64,000 nucleotides of DNA from Nymphaea colorata (GCF_008831285.2 NC_045145.1:8122802-8186801), one strand, 5' to 3'. Shown: positions 33,837-45,660, numbered from the stretch's first letter. Numbers and translations: made by a program. Notes: a model not told the origin generated them from the letters alone.

Positions 33837-34230
33837 TGTTAAAAATCAAAATAAAGAAATAATTAAAGGGACATGAATCTTTAAAGTGGTTCAGCCAATG
33901 GGCCTACGTCCACTGCTCTATCATTTCTTGCTTGCCTTCCTTTGGTGGAGAGGCTCATTTATATAGAGGAGTTAAATAAGGGGTCTCTAGTTTCCAAGAG
34001 ACATGACTTTTCATCTTTTCAACATACAAGACTTTTCATTTTTCAAAAGACATGATTTTTCGTCTCTCAAGAGACATGTCTTTTCATCTTCTAAGAGACA
34101 TGACTTTTCATTTCTCAACAGACATGACTTTTCATTTCTCAACAGACATGACTTTTCATCCCTCAAGAGACATTACTTTTCATCTCCCAAGTAATTCACT
34201 TTGAGAACCTTCTTGGTATTTCTGTTAACA
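33837..34230 (-). repeat. 5' LTR of copia-3
   Basis: 394 bp, TGTTAA...TTAACA, closely matching the 3' LTR but with eight rather than six units of the ~25-bp CATGACTTTTCATCTCTCAA array (about 33990-34190), which accounts for the 50-bp difference. Confidence 0.95.
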
Positions 34231-34235
34231 TTTCT

Positions 34236-34496
34236 CAAGTCTTTTATGCTTGCTAAGCTACTAGTCTTATCTCTCGTCCCTCCAATGATTCCCTTCAGCA
34301 GACTCTCATTCACTCTCTCTCACTTGATGCTGATTATAATTCCTAAAAAATGGTTTGTTCCTTTTAACGACGGATCATAATATGAGCTTCTATCATGGTG
34401 CCCTGCCAACAAAAAAAAAATAATTATATGGTTAAAATGAGGCAAGCAAATCTGAGCGATGTTTTATTACTAGCAGTGAAAGTTGCTACTGCAATG

Positions 34497-34548
<52 letters not shown>

Positions 34549-35109
34549 CTTTTACAGATGGATCATGCATTCATATGCTCAAGTGAATGGTTACTATTAT
34601 TTTCATGTAAGTTTTCTAAATTTGATGCAAGTATATGTGAAGCAGTCTACTCTACCTGTTGTTCTTGAGATCTTAGGAGCATCCCATGGAGTTGATTTAA
34701 TTGCATTTTTTCTCTTTTATTTGTTGGTTCTTGGTGAATTGCTATGTAGTAAATAGTGTTCACTTTCAAGTGAACGTTAGTTCGATTATCTTATATCAGA
34801 TTTTTTTTTTGTAACCACTTCATGTATGTGTCTGCTTGTGTTTTAATTAACACATGTTTCTTTGCATGTAGATAATAAATTGTCGCAATGAAGGTGCACA
34901 ATGCCAGTTTGAAGGTTGATGAAGAGACTTTGATAACAGTTCACCAACTATTAATTTTGATCAATAAGATAAAATTTTCTTTTCATGAAAGCTCGATATT
35001 GTATAAAAGTTTTGATTTATATACATTTTTTATAAAACACTGGATAGTTTTTATTCATTAAATTTCAATTTGTGAATGCTTTTACTTATATATATATAAT
35101 GTTGCAAGT
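34236..35109. other. No gene seen; (CT)n(TA)n microsatellite at 34498-34548
   Basis: Intergenic sequence with a compound microsatellite, CT then TA. Short frames over it are low-complexity artefacts. Confidence 0.5.
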
Positions 35110-35446
35110 GGAAAGGCAGTCATGCGTATGACCATATTATTGGCTGGGTTCAGATGTAACCATTTTTTGCAACGGCTCATTTTGTTGCCAATATAATATG
35201 AAACCGTGCTCAAAATCTTTTTGGCAACAGCCAATCATGCTGCCAAAATAGTATGTAATTTTAGCCAAAAACTTTTTGGTAATTGCTTCGCTCTTGCCTA
35301 ACGATTTTTTAGTACAAGACCTATGGCAAGGGTGGCTTTTAACAATCGCTGTGGTATAGGCCGTTGACAAAAATATGTTTGGCAATGGCAAGCTAACTCA
35401 TTGGCCGTGGCAAAAGCTGTAGCCAATAACTACGTTTGTTGTTGTG
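35110..35446. mobile_element. CACTA-like transposon end (remnant)
   Basis: Repeats of the type TTGGCAACGGC and TTGCCAA in both orientations, spaced tens of bases apart, are typical CACTA subterminal motifs. The segment ends TTTGTTGTTGTG (35435-35446), close to the inverse of the CACTACAACAAA terminus. The opposite end and transposase were not seen. Confidence 0.5.
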
Positions 35447-35454
35447 CGTTATTT

Positions 35455-35515
35455 CAAGTGCCCACCCCGCCCTTATAATAATCAAGCTGGTCTGGCCCGA
35501 TTGTCCAGGCTTAAG
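35455..35515. repeat. Small GGCCC-type hAT-end remnant
   Basis: GTGCCCACCCCGCCC on the left and CCCGATTGTCCAGGCTTA on the right resemble the worn ends of the GGCCCGG hAT family, immediately left of the full-size element. Confidence 0.35.
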
Positions 35516-35531
35516 TAATATACTCAAACAG

Positions 35532-35539
35532 CTAGAGCC
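35532..35539. repeat. Target site duplication, left
   Basis: CTAGAGCC, identical to 40961-40968, 8 bp as expected for hAT. Confidence 0.95.
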
Positions 35540-36044
35540 TAGGCCTGGGCAACGGGCCGGGTCACTGGTGGGTATCCGGTACCCGGCCTGGCACGGGCCC
35601 GGGTCCGGGCCACGATTTGCAAAAGTCGGGCCTTCACCCGTTGCGCCCGGCCCGGCCCGACTTAAAAACGGGCCGGGTCCCTGTTTTAAGTTGCGGCCCA
35701 TTGGGACCCGGTTGTGCTTAGGTCGAGTCTCGACTCTCGCCCTAATTTCTATTTGCTAATTCTCTTTCCCTTTTGCCTGCGCTGCTCACTGTGCGGCTGT
35801 GCCTATCCACCGACCACCATTCGTCGTCGTCGCCGCCGTCGCACTGCTGGTCCGTCACCGTTGTCGCTTGCTTTCACAACATTAGCTGTGAACAGTAATC
35901 TTCTTGGCCTAGCTTTCTTCCCCCTTTCTCTTCTCTCCTCTTCGAATCTTCTTTTACATTAGTCGGTGCTTCACCTCCCCCAAATACTTACTTGCGATTT
36001 TTTCTTTCCTTTGTTTTTTCTCGTTTCTAGTCATATTCAAACAC

Positions 36045-37295
36045 CGCTCTTGCTCTTAAGGGAGGAAGCGATAAACAGATTTCCAATAAAGAAAAGCACC
36101 TCCTTGGCCTTGTTGAAAAGAAGGAATACTTTGTAAGGTAATACGTTTCATTCTTCTATGTTGGTGTTTCTTCTTGTTATCATGCTTGCTCGCTCCTTTG
36201 ATGCATTTATAATGTTGGTTTTACATTTTTTTTGGTTTTTCAGCATAACATTTTCTGCCGCTTGCTTTTCTTCTTATACCCGGTGTTTAGGTAGCATGCC
36301 ATGTGCATTTACACCCACTTGCAGTATCTGAAAAATCAGGTCGTCTGTCATGTTAACTTAAACTTAAAGTACAGTAACTAATAAACTAAAAGGAACAAGC
36401 AGCTTTCTTATTGCAATTTTGTGGAAATTGCTTCTTTATCATGAATGTGATCTTGCTGAACCTGCTTATCATCACCACAGGTCTTGCTGTAAGTGTTAGA
36501 ACTTCAGTAAGGATTCAGACTTTTACTGGCAGCTACTGGCCGGCCGTTAGTATTTATGTGATTATGGCTGACCTCCTTTCTTGCTTGTCAATATATGGTT
36601 AATTACTTCATTGATGTGAGCTAAAAGCCTCAGCAAAACTTGAGGGCTTGGAAAATCAGCTGTTACATATGGTATGAGTTAATACCAATGATAAGGACGT
36701 TTTTCCTTTCCTTTTTTATGCAAAGCCTAACTTCCACAACTTAAGTTTTATCAATGAAAATGAAATCCTATAGTCTCTTGGCATATCGTTATCGTGGTCA
36801 TATGAAATGTAAGAGAAAACTTCGCCAAGCTACACCCTCCTTTCCAAAGAAAGGAAGAATCATAGATGCCTTGTACAAATCGTGAAGCATTCTTGGCCCT
36901 GGAATTTGTTTGAACAAATCTTCTTTCTAGTAGGAATTTACTTCCTATGCTAATTGCTTCATGTTGCTAGACTTTCTATCATTTGCTCTCAGTGTTAGTG
37001 TCATTGTTCCCTTTTGGACACACTAAAATGCCTAGACATCATACCAACTGAAACTCCGGTTGTCATGTAGTTCGTAGTGTTTGGCCATGAAACCATGGAC
37101 CCAATGTCTGGACATGCTTTGCAATATAAACTCAATATATTTCCGGTGATATTGCTAATATTTTCTTGGCGAATCTCTTGGTGAATAGACAAAGGCCTTA
37201 TTCTTTTTTTTTTTATGTTTTGTTTTGCAGTACTTGAGTTGCAAGGAGAGTTTGAAGAAATCTCCAAAGAAAAGGCTCGTTTAGCAACAAACGAG
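36045..37295 (+). other. Exon-like segments upstream of the hAT transposase
   Basis: Three short stretches have acceptor- and donor-like borders and low-complexity-free coding: about 36045-36132 (SNKEKHLLGLVEKKEYF, then GTAAGG), 36621-36671 (LKASAKLEGLENQLLHM, then GTATGA) and 37231-37295 (LELQGEFEEISKEKARLATN, after TTTTGCAG). They read like coiled-coil exons. Phases do not join cleanly, so some exon is missing or the reading is wrong. They may be captured host exons or the element's own 5' untranslated exons. Confidence 0.35.
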
Positions 37296-37671
37296 GTCCG
37301 CATTTTGTGTCATGGCTTTTCAATGTAGTGCTATTGCTTATTGTTTTAAATAATTTACTTCACAATAGGTGATATGCATAATAGCCATTTTACCCACTCA
37401 AAAGGTGGAAAGAAAGTAAACTTCAAATTTTGTGGCTGATATAGGTGGATTTATCAAAACATAAGTTGCACTAACTTACACACCAACATCCTCCCTCCTA
37501 GTATATTCGCCACTTGTGATCTTAACTGTTGTGGGTATTCCTTAATCTCTGAAAGATATTCATCTTGTTTTATGCCTTTTCTTTAGCTCAAGAGTTTTAT
37601 CATTTCATGTGTTTAGGTTGTTTGAATTCCATTCAACTGGTAAATTATGTCTTCTAGCGTTGGGAATGTTT

Positions 37672-39617
37672 AATACTGTCCGACGACATTGACAAATATA
37701 GAGGAAAATGAATCTTTTTCATCTACTGAAAAAGCAGTTGAATCCAAGAGGACAAGAACTTCAGTTGTATGGAATGACTTCACATTAGTACAGTATAAGG
37801 GAAACAAGTTTGCAAAATGAAACCATTGTGGAGAACGATTAGGTGGACATAGTTCTAATGGTACGAGCCACTTGAAACGACACAGAGATACATGTGCCAA
37901 AAGACAAATTGCTCATGGAAAACAAAGAACTTTGTCAGTTGGAATTAATGATTCTGGTGCAGCTTCTTTATGTCTACACAAATTTGATATGGAGGTCATA
38001 AGAAAATGTATGGCTAAGTGTACAATCATGCATGGATTTCCTTTTAGTTTTGCTGAATATGAATATCACAACGATCTTCTAAAGGCTTGCAATCCAAGAT
38101 TTATTCCATTTTCTAGAAAAACACTTACAAAAGAGGTTCAGTCAATGTTCAAGACTGAAAAAATGCGATATCAATGAGTTTTAAGTAACCATGTGCAGCG
38201 GGTTTCATTGACGTTTGATATGTGGTCATCACAACAGACGTTAGGATATTTATGCTTGACAGCCCAATATATTGATACAGATTGGCAATTGCACTCTCAT
38301 ATACTTAGTTTTATACATGTGCCTCCACCACATAATGCAATTTGTATAAGTGACATTTTATCAGAGTGCATTACTACTAAGTGGGACATTCAAGCTAAGT
38401 TGTTTTCTATTACTGCTGATAACTGTTCAGCAAATGATAGTGGGATCAGTTTACTAAGAAGGACCTTAGAAAGAAAAAATAATATGTCATTTCCATTGAG
38501 AGGGGAATACTTTCATATTCGTTGTGGTGCACATATTATAAACCTTATGGTTCAAGATGGTATGAATGATATGGTTGATACAATTTCAAAAATTCGTGAC
38601 AGTGTTAAATATGTAAGGGGATCACCAAAACGACTACATGCTTTCAAGCAATGTGTAAAGGCAATGGGTTTGGATGAGAAAAAAAGTTTAAACTATGATG
38701 TTTCTACTCGATGAAATTCTACATTTATAATGTTGAGAGATGCATTGTTATTCAGAGATGTCTTTCAACATTTGGCATCGTGTGATCCTAGTTATGCATG
38801 TTTGCCTTCTGAGGATGAATGGTCTCATGCATCTGATTTATGTCAGTTCTTAAAGGTATTTTATGATGCAACAAATCTATTCTCTACCTCTAATCCGGTA
38901 ACATCTAATCTTGTTTTTGAAGAAGTTTTATCAATTTACCATCATTTGCATAGGCATCGTGGAACATCAAATGAACATATGAGGGCATTGACTTGCAAAA
39001 TGCAAGAAAAATTTAACAAATACTTCAAGAGCTACAATATTCTCTTTGCAATTGCAGTTGTTTTGGATCCTAGGTTCAAGTTGTCATACCTGAAGTATTT
39101 GCTTGATGATTTGGATAAACCAGATGCAATGGTAAAATATGAAGTTGTAGAGAAGATCCTTCATGATTTGTATGTTGAATACAAAAATATATATGATGAT
39201 AATGACACAAGTAATATGCAAAGGGACAATGCATACACTAGTACCAAGATTGCAACAGAAGAGTATAGAAGTGTGGCTAGATGTGGGTTCAAAGCATACT
39301 TCAGCTCTGTCTCTCCTATAGTGGCGCACACAGATCTGGACAAATATTTGATGGATCTGATGGAAGAAATTGCACATAATGCAGACTTCAACATATTATC
39401 TTGGTGGAAGAAAAATGAAAGTAAATATAAAATTGTAGCAAAGATGGCTCGAGATATATTAGTCATTCCTTTATCTACAGTTGCTTCAGAATCTGCATTC
39501 AGTATAGTAGGAAGAATTCTTAATGATTATCGATGCTCAACTATGCCTGAAAATGTTGAATCATTGATATGCACACAGAGTTGGATTCGTGATTCACACA
39601 ACTTGGGTGAAAGGTAA
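37672..39617 (+). pseudogene. hAT transposase with three in-frame TGA codons
   Basis: One frame runs from 37672 to the TAA at 39615, interrupted only by TGA at 37818, 38175 and 38712. It holds a BED zinc finger (NHCGERL ... SHLKRHRDTC, with the first Cys position now TGA), the catalytic start LTFDMWSSQQTLGYLCLTAQ, FRIR-like YFHIRCGAHIINLMVQDG, STR-stop-NST where the family has Trp, the internal VLDPRFKLSYLKYL block, and the C-terminal dimerisation motif LVIPLSTVASESAFSIVGRI. About 648 codons is normal for the family. The start codon is unclear. The absence of frameshifts contrasts with every other mobile element here. Confidence 0.92.
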
Positions 39618-39851
39618 GATGTTCATAATCCATTTTGTAATTTATTTTACATATTAACATACTAGTGTGCTTAAATTAACATGTGTTACAGTTCTCATGA
39701 TGCAGAGCACCATTCAAACGAGGAAAGTTAATCAAATACATAATTATCATGGTAATTTTTTAATGCATTCTTATTATTCCATGCAGGCAAGCACCTGTTA
39801 ATTTTTATTAACATTTCTTTTTCGTGTTAAATTGTAGATGGACATTTCAAG

Positions 39852-39945
39852 GTTGCTGATGGACTTTGAAGACATTTACTTTGATTTTCATATGCAGGTT
39901 GTTGATGGATTTTGAAGATGTTTACTTTGATTTTCATGTTGAAAT
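39852..39945 (+). repeat. ~46-bp tandem duplication after the transposase
   Basis: GGTTGCTGATGGACTTTGAA... is followed by GGTTGTTGATGGATTTTGAA..., both continuing TTTACTTTGATTTTCAT. It lies in the 3' part of the hAT element. Confidence 0.85.
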
Positions 39946-40410
39946 AGTTTAGGCTTTGCTATTTGGATGTTGCTTTGGCATTTTTGGAAGCCGGTTCTTG
40001 TTCCAACAAAACCTTTGTCAAATGATTTTGTAGTTGCTGTTGTAAGGAACTACAACCATGAACTCCCTATTGGCGCTATCATTCTTTTTTGAGTTCTAAT
40101 TGTAGATTCAGTTTCTGTCATTCTCTATGTTTAACTTTGATGTATGAGAAAATGCTTGACAATGCAATGCTTGAGGTTAATGCTTCTCATCCATATAGTG
40201 GTAATGACAACAGTATACAAAAGAAAACAGCTCAATGGTGTGCAGGTTCTTCCTTCCACGTAGATGCAAAACATAACCATGATCTCTCTTTGATGTGCTG
40301 TGGTGATATGACTCTGTCATCCATTGGATGATTTCGCCACTTTGTTATTTCTTGCAGTTTCTTCAAGTTGATTTTAGAAATGAGGACACTGTTTGAAAGG
40401 ACTGTAATGT

Positions 40411-40496
40411 GTGACTCACAGTGGGGATATGCTCTGATGGAGACAATTGGTTAGTGACTCATAGTGGGGATATGCTCTGATGGAGACACTTGGTTA
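40411..40496 (+). repeat. 43-bp tandem duplication
   Basis: GTGACTCACAGTGGGGATAT... at 40411 is repeated at 40454 with two or three changes. It lies within the 3' region of the hAT element. Confidence 0.9.
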
Positions 40497-40960
40497 ATGA
40501 ATGAGAATGTCACTTTGTTTGAACGTCAGGGTTTCTATATCAAATGCCTTGCTTGTCTTTCTTCTTTCCTGTGTCTGTTTGATGCCCAACCCGATCAGAG
40601 TTGTCAAGAGGCAAATTGGTGTTATGATGCTTTTGTTTAATTACAGATACTAAACAAAATGGATACAATACAAATTAGTATTGACTGAATCCATTATTAG
40701 GAAGCATATATCCATGCAACTTGACAATTTTGGCATTCTTGTATGTTCTGGATTGAGAAGATTAAGTAAATAATGCTTAGTTTTAAAAACCAAACAGACC
40801 CGGCCCGGCCCGGCAGTTAACAAAACGGGTCGGGCCGGGCTTCAGACATGGATGACCCGGCCCGGTAATAATCGGGTCGGGTAGCGGGCCGACCCGATCC
40901 ACTTGCGGGTCATTAACGACATCACATAAACGGGCCGGCCCGGCCCGTTGCCCAGGCCTA

Positions 40961-40968
40961 CTAGAGCC
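40961..40968. repeat. Target site duplication, right
   Basis: CTAGAGCC, identical to 35532-35539. Confidence 0.95.
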
Positions 40969-42325
40969 GCTATAGGATGACCTTGCTTTCCCTATGGGGG
41001 CACCACTCCATTTGAGCTACCACTATCCTTGGAAAGCAAAAGCAGCTACCAAGTTAAGGGAAATTGTTGTCTCCGTCGTCTTTGGAGTTCAAGGCTGTTG
41101 TCCTGCTTCTTTCTTGAGCTTACACTTCTTAGTCAAATATGGTTCTTTCAAAACTTGTCGCATGCATTGTCACACCCCTAGGGGTGTGATAGAATGAGAG
41201 GGTGAAAAGTTTTTGAAATGCTCTATCCCCGATCTTTTTTTCTCCATAATTCAAAAACTAACGAACACTCTATCTAATTTTTTATCTATGAATTTAAAGT
41301 TATATTTACCAAAACTCTAATACATTTTTAATTGGTTCCTTTCCTATAAGTTAGAAGATGTTCAATAAATGAGAAAACAGCTTGGCTTATTGTACCATTT
41401 GCAACTGTTTGCTAAACTTGACCCATATATAGGGACCAATTTCTTGCTTACAAATCACACCATTGTCATGTTTTCATGCAAGAAGGCGCCTTTCTATTTG
41501 AGTGTCTGCTGGACCTTCTTTAATTTCCATGAGATATAATGGCTTCCATTTGGGGGCAAGGAACCATTATTTGAGAAATTTATACATATACTCAAACAAA
41601 GACGGCACATCAACAAGAATTCAACTCCTCTGTCTGATCCGCAAGATCAACAAATGCATCAAAAATACTTGGTGCTCCTAAAGAAGAAAAGAAACGTAGC
41701 ACTACTACCCCTAACATGTAGTTCCATTAATAATTAGACATAGCCAATTGGATTTATTTTTACAGTAGAAAAGGTGAAGGAAATCTTTTACCGCAAACAT
41801 GCAACTTTCTTTCTAAACTTTAGCAGTACTGGCAGAAAGTTTTTGTTTCTTCACCATTTTTTGAAGCTTGAGAATTTACCTTTTTCCATTTTCTTTTTTG
41901 AGAAGTGTAGTTCGGCGTGGCAATTAACTTCATATAACATTAGAAATGTGTTTGTACCTAAGCTCCATGTTTGACCCTCCTTATGTTTGGTCCCTGATAC
42001 CTGTTTGAGGGGTATTTTGGTCATTTTCGAACAACTTTTTTTCATTTTTGGGTGGCACTTTCCTTTTTTTTATGCAGGCCATCTTTAATCATTTTAGACC
42101 TCGAACATGCAGCATTGGACGCAGAACGTATAATCTGCTGTACTAACTTTTTGTTTGGTTTGAAAAAGTGAAGCCTTAAAGTAAAAATAACGTAACATAA
42201 GCTAGATTTGATAATTCAATTCTCATGTCTTAGTCAGTTTTATATAGAAGGGTAAGTTCAATAAAAGGCTAAACGATAGGCCAACAGATAAGAAAGAGTC
42301 TGTTCATTTGTATTTAAGTCGTTGG
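40969..42325. other. No gene recognised
   Basis: Contains a short palindrome CACACCCCTAGGGGTGTG near 41170-41190. Otherwise AT-rich intergenic sequence. Confidence 0.4.
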
Positions 42326-42327
42326 GA

Positions 42328-42341
42328 CGCACACACACACA

Positions 42342-42400
<59 letters not shown>
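42328..42400. repeat. (AC)n(TA)n microsatellite
   Basis: About 6 AC units followed by roughly 28 TA units. Confidence 0.95.
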
Positions 42401-42403
<3 letters not shown>

Positions 42404-43893
42404 AGAAATGGTATATCGGACCACTTTGGTCAGATATAAAAACCAAACCTCCTAAATTCTTAATGAAAACTATTTTAAACAAAACATGAACATTCTAAAA
42501 TGTTTGTAAATATTAATCCAACATAAAAACATGTCTTAATTCAAGTTGTCTTCAAGAAAAACACTTATATTTCTGCCATTAAAATTTTGATGCCATAAGG
42601 GCCATTCATTTTTTTATTACTACAAAGAACATTCTGAACTCAATAAAATGACTAACTTAGTGTATGATTCTCATTAAAACATTATTAAGATTATATTTAT
42701 ATGATGCAGCACTCAACTGGAAGATTTCCTTCTTCCTTATGGTGGCCTCACCTCTGTCCTGCAAGAGATTACATCCTTACAAAGCAACTAAGACCAATCA
42801 CTGTTCTCTCTTGAGGTTTCTCAACTCTACGAAGTGTTCCGCCAACAGATTAGCTGCACAAACGACACAATCGTTCCTGCAACCCTCCCAAAGGAAAAGC
42901 CCACCATCTTCAGAAACCCCGAAGGTGTGGAGGACCAAGGTCTTTCCAAGAATAGTACTCCCCTGGAGCTTCCTTCCAAACATATCAAATTTCATGTACA
43001 TTCAGCTACCTATTTGCATTTTGGTTTTTTCTTTTCCCCTTTTCTATAAGAAAAAAACTTTTAAATGAAGAGTGCTTAATATCTTGTGCCTAAAATTGAA
43101 GTGATGTGCTTCTACCATGATTAAAACGACATAGCTACATAGTTTCTAGATGCCAAGAAAATCTGTAGTGAAACATTTCAGATATGGACATTGTTCGGGT
43201 CTTATAGAACAGGCTTCACTGGAAGGATCTCACGCATCCACTTCATCTACCCTGGTCTGGTTTAGTGAAGATCGTTTTAAATTCCACCATAGTGGGCAAT
43301 CCTTCTATTTGCATTTTTGCTTGGTAATTAAACAGATTCAATAGAATAAGCATTAGTTAGCAAGCACCCTTCCGTGTAAGGTTCAAAGTTTGAGCAAGAA
43401 TCAAGAAATTGAATTTCTGGAAGTCATAAGCTTACAACAATGTCCCCTTTATGGAACCCAACTAGATAGCTAAATGCATCAAAAGCTGCCCCGAACTGTA
43501 GTCGAGCTTGTTCATGCCACAACCCAATTGTGCTTGATAAATTTACATTTGGTATGCTTCCACCAGTATTTAGAACATTAAATCTTTAAAATTTACTTAA
43601 GACTTGGGAAAGCAAGTCACATAGATATGCCCTTCATTGTCAGTTCTTCTGGAGATAACATGCAATGCCCTGTGCTGCAACTAATGTCTCAGTTTATCAA
43701 CATCAAATAAATTCATGTCTGATTCCTCTTGCTCACATTCTTATCAATCTCAGCCCCACATCAGTTAAGGTTCTACTCAAACTAAAAGCACATTTAGCTC
43801 TAGCTAGATTGGCTTGAAACCTCTAAATGTCAAGGAGGTTTACAGCTCAATGCTGCGTGCCCATATCCATTGCCACAATTGGGTGACCGCAAC
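42401..43893. other. No gene recognised
   Basis: Overlapping frames on both strands at 42664-43068 are less AT-rich than the surroundings and may be an old exon, but no family was recognised. The rest shows nothing. Confidence 0.35.
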
Positions 43894-44055
43894 TAGGGAT
43901 TTCAATGGCTCGAACTAATAGTAGATATCCAACCAAACTGTTTCAACTAAGTTGAATATAGAAAAAAATTTAACATGCAATTAAGAACTGGATCAGATTT
44001 GGGTTCAAGAAATTATATCTGATTGTTGGTCGTAACAATTGGAAATGCTCCCCTA
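43894..44055. mobile_element. Possible short hAT MITE
   Basis: Begins TAGGGATTTCAATGG, like the Ac-type end at 14575, and ends GGAAATGCTCCCCTA, a weak inverse. No 8-bp duplication was found. Confidence 0.3.
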
Positions 44056-44344
44056 GAAAGACTCATCCACTCTCATTATTCTGGTGAATCCAAACATTTG
44101 GATCTTTATAGTGTTACCTCAAATGGTAAAAGTAGTTGTGGTCCACATAAGGATGCCTACCATGGTTAAGGAAACTCAACTGAACTCTCTTGTCATAAAA
44201 GGGGTTTGCAATAGATGTCATTGTACTATGGGATTAGGACTATATAATTCTCTCTCTCATGATTTGCCATTTTGTGGGTCCAAAACTCTTCAAAAATATC
44301 TGGCAACGAACCAACCTCGAGTGATCAATTCAAATAGTTACAAG

Positions 44345-44605
44345 TAGCTTAGGGGTGTTTGTTTATCCTCATACCTGAGATGGTAGGTGATCCATCAAAG
44401 AGGATCTCAAATCCAAGGATTTAAGGCCAGACTCCCTCCCATCAAACCTCAAATTTAAGGTGTTGGCTGCATACTGAGGATCTCAAATCCTCAGTTTCCC
44501 ATGCATCTGAAGTTCAATGTTTCTTTAATCTACGGGTCCACATAAAGGGATTTCAAATCTGCATCATATTTAAGATTGAGACTATCAAACACAAATTTAG
44601 TGTAA
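44345..44605. mobile_element. Possible MITE
   Basis: A segment starting AGGGGTGTTTGTTTAT and ending CTATCAAACACAAATTT has inverted GTGTTTG ends and internal repeats of GGATCTCAAATCC and its variants. No coding capacity. The ends match only over about 10 bp. Confidence 0.4.
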
Positions 44606-45424
44606 GTCATATGTCATATCACTCCTTTGTCTAAAATTAGGGATTTGAAAATCAAATTCATGCAAGGAAATTAGAGGAAGAGAAGTACTCATATATATTG
44701 CATTGTACTATATTACAACAAATAAATAACATTTTCAGGACAAACCAAAGAATGCTTTAAATGTATGGGCAATCATTACTTAAAGTACATTGAAGTGCCA
44801 CATTTACATTCTTATAGGTGGTGCTGCTGAGTCCTTTCAGCTATACACCGAATAAAAAAAAGTTATAACAAGTCTCCACAAAATGGTGACTATTAAACTA
44901 AGGGAATAGTTATTAAGAATTAACCCAAATACATTGATGAGAACTTTATTACCTCAATAAAATAAATACTACTATGATCAGTTCAACGGTTCATCAATAA
45001 AATAAATTCAAGATACTACAAAATCAAGACTTATAATGCTCGGAGGATTCAGAAAAAAATCCCAAACAAGCTCATGATGGCCACGATGCACCCATCAACA
45101 TGCCAATTCTTCTATAAATTGCATCAACTTTTATATAAAAGAGAAGAACAAAAGAAAAACTTAAAAAACACCTAAGACAGGGAATTAAAATGATGCAAAT
45201 AATTCACGTACAACTTTAACTAAAAGGCCTATTTTTAAATACTAGGAACCTCCTAATAATAAGCACAAAATATAAAATCATACTTTTACTATGACTAATT
45301 TATAATGACTTTCACTGCAAGAGATTTAAAGATCAATGATGCTCCTTTCACCGTTGCAAACATTAATAAGCGACATGAAACCAGACATCAATGTGGCATC
45401 GGTGAAAGTGGTGTCACTACTCGA
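44606..45424. other. No gene seen
   Basis: AT-rich intergenic sequence. Confidence 0.4.
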
Positions 45425-45660
45425 CGTATTTTTGCATTGTCGTTGTTGCCAGTAGTGACATTCTTGTATAATATTGTTGCTGCTTGCAGCAACAACGCTT
45501 TTCATTGTCGTTGCTGCAAGCAGAGATGCTCTTGTATATCACCACTGCTTACCACAACAACGCTTTTGTACATTGTTGCTGCTACAAGTAGTGACACTAT
45601 TGTACATCATGGCTGCTTCAAGTAGTGATGCATTTCCATATTGTCGTAGCTCTTTGCATC
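45425..45660. repeat. Degenerate GTTGCTGC / AAGTAGTGA tandem repeats
   Basis: Four or five units of about 45-60 bp containing (A)TTGTTGCTGCT, CAAGTAGTGA and CTTGTA(CA) recur with variation. The array keeps long frames open by chance (45305-45875) and is not coding on this evidence. Confidence 0.65.

Larger units (their letters stand above)
29349..34230 (-). mobile_element. copia-3: complete but decayed Ty1/copia element
   Basis: LTRs at 29349-29692 (3') and 33837-34230 (5'), primer site, polypurine tract and gag, protease, integrase, reverse transcriptase and RNase H in copia order on the minus strand. A perfect 5-bp target duplication TTTCT flanks it (29344-29348 and 34231-34235), proving one insertion of 4882 bp. 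Multiple in-frame stops and shifts break the polyprotein. The LTRs differ in length by 50 bp because of an internal tandem array. Confidence 0.96.
35540..40960 (+). mobile_element. Full-length hAT transposon, 5421 bp
   Basis: Flanked by a perfect 8-bp duplication CTAGAGCC. The ends TAGGCCTGGGCAACGGGCCG and the exact complement at 40941-40960 form inverted repeats of about 20 bp. Both subterminal regions (to about 35710, and from about 40795) are dense in GGGCCGGG/CCCGGCCC motifs in both orientations, probably transposase-binding sites. Inside lie a GC-rich leader, exon-like segments and a BED/hAT transposase frame (37672-39617). The perfect duplication implies recent movement. Three in-frame TGA codons suggest this copy no longer makes transposase, unless they are bypassed. 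Confidence 0.95.

Noticed and set aside
34395-34668. Plus-strand frames across a CT/TA microsatellite
   Set aside because: Serine-leucine and tyrosine-isoleucine runs come from simple repeat, not a gene.
39084-39466. Minus-strand frames of about 100 codons
   Set aside because: Antisense shadows of the hAT transposase.
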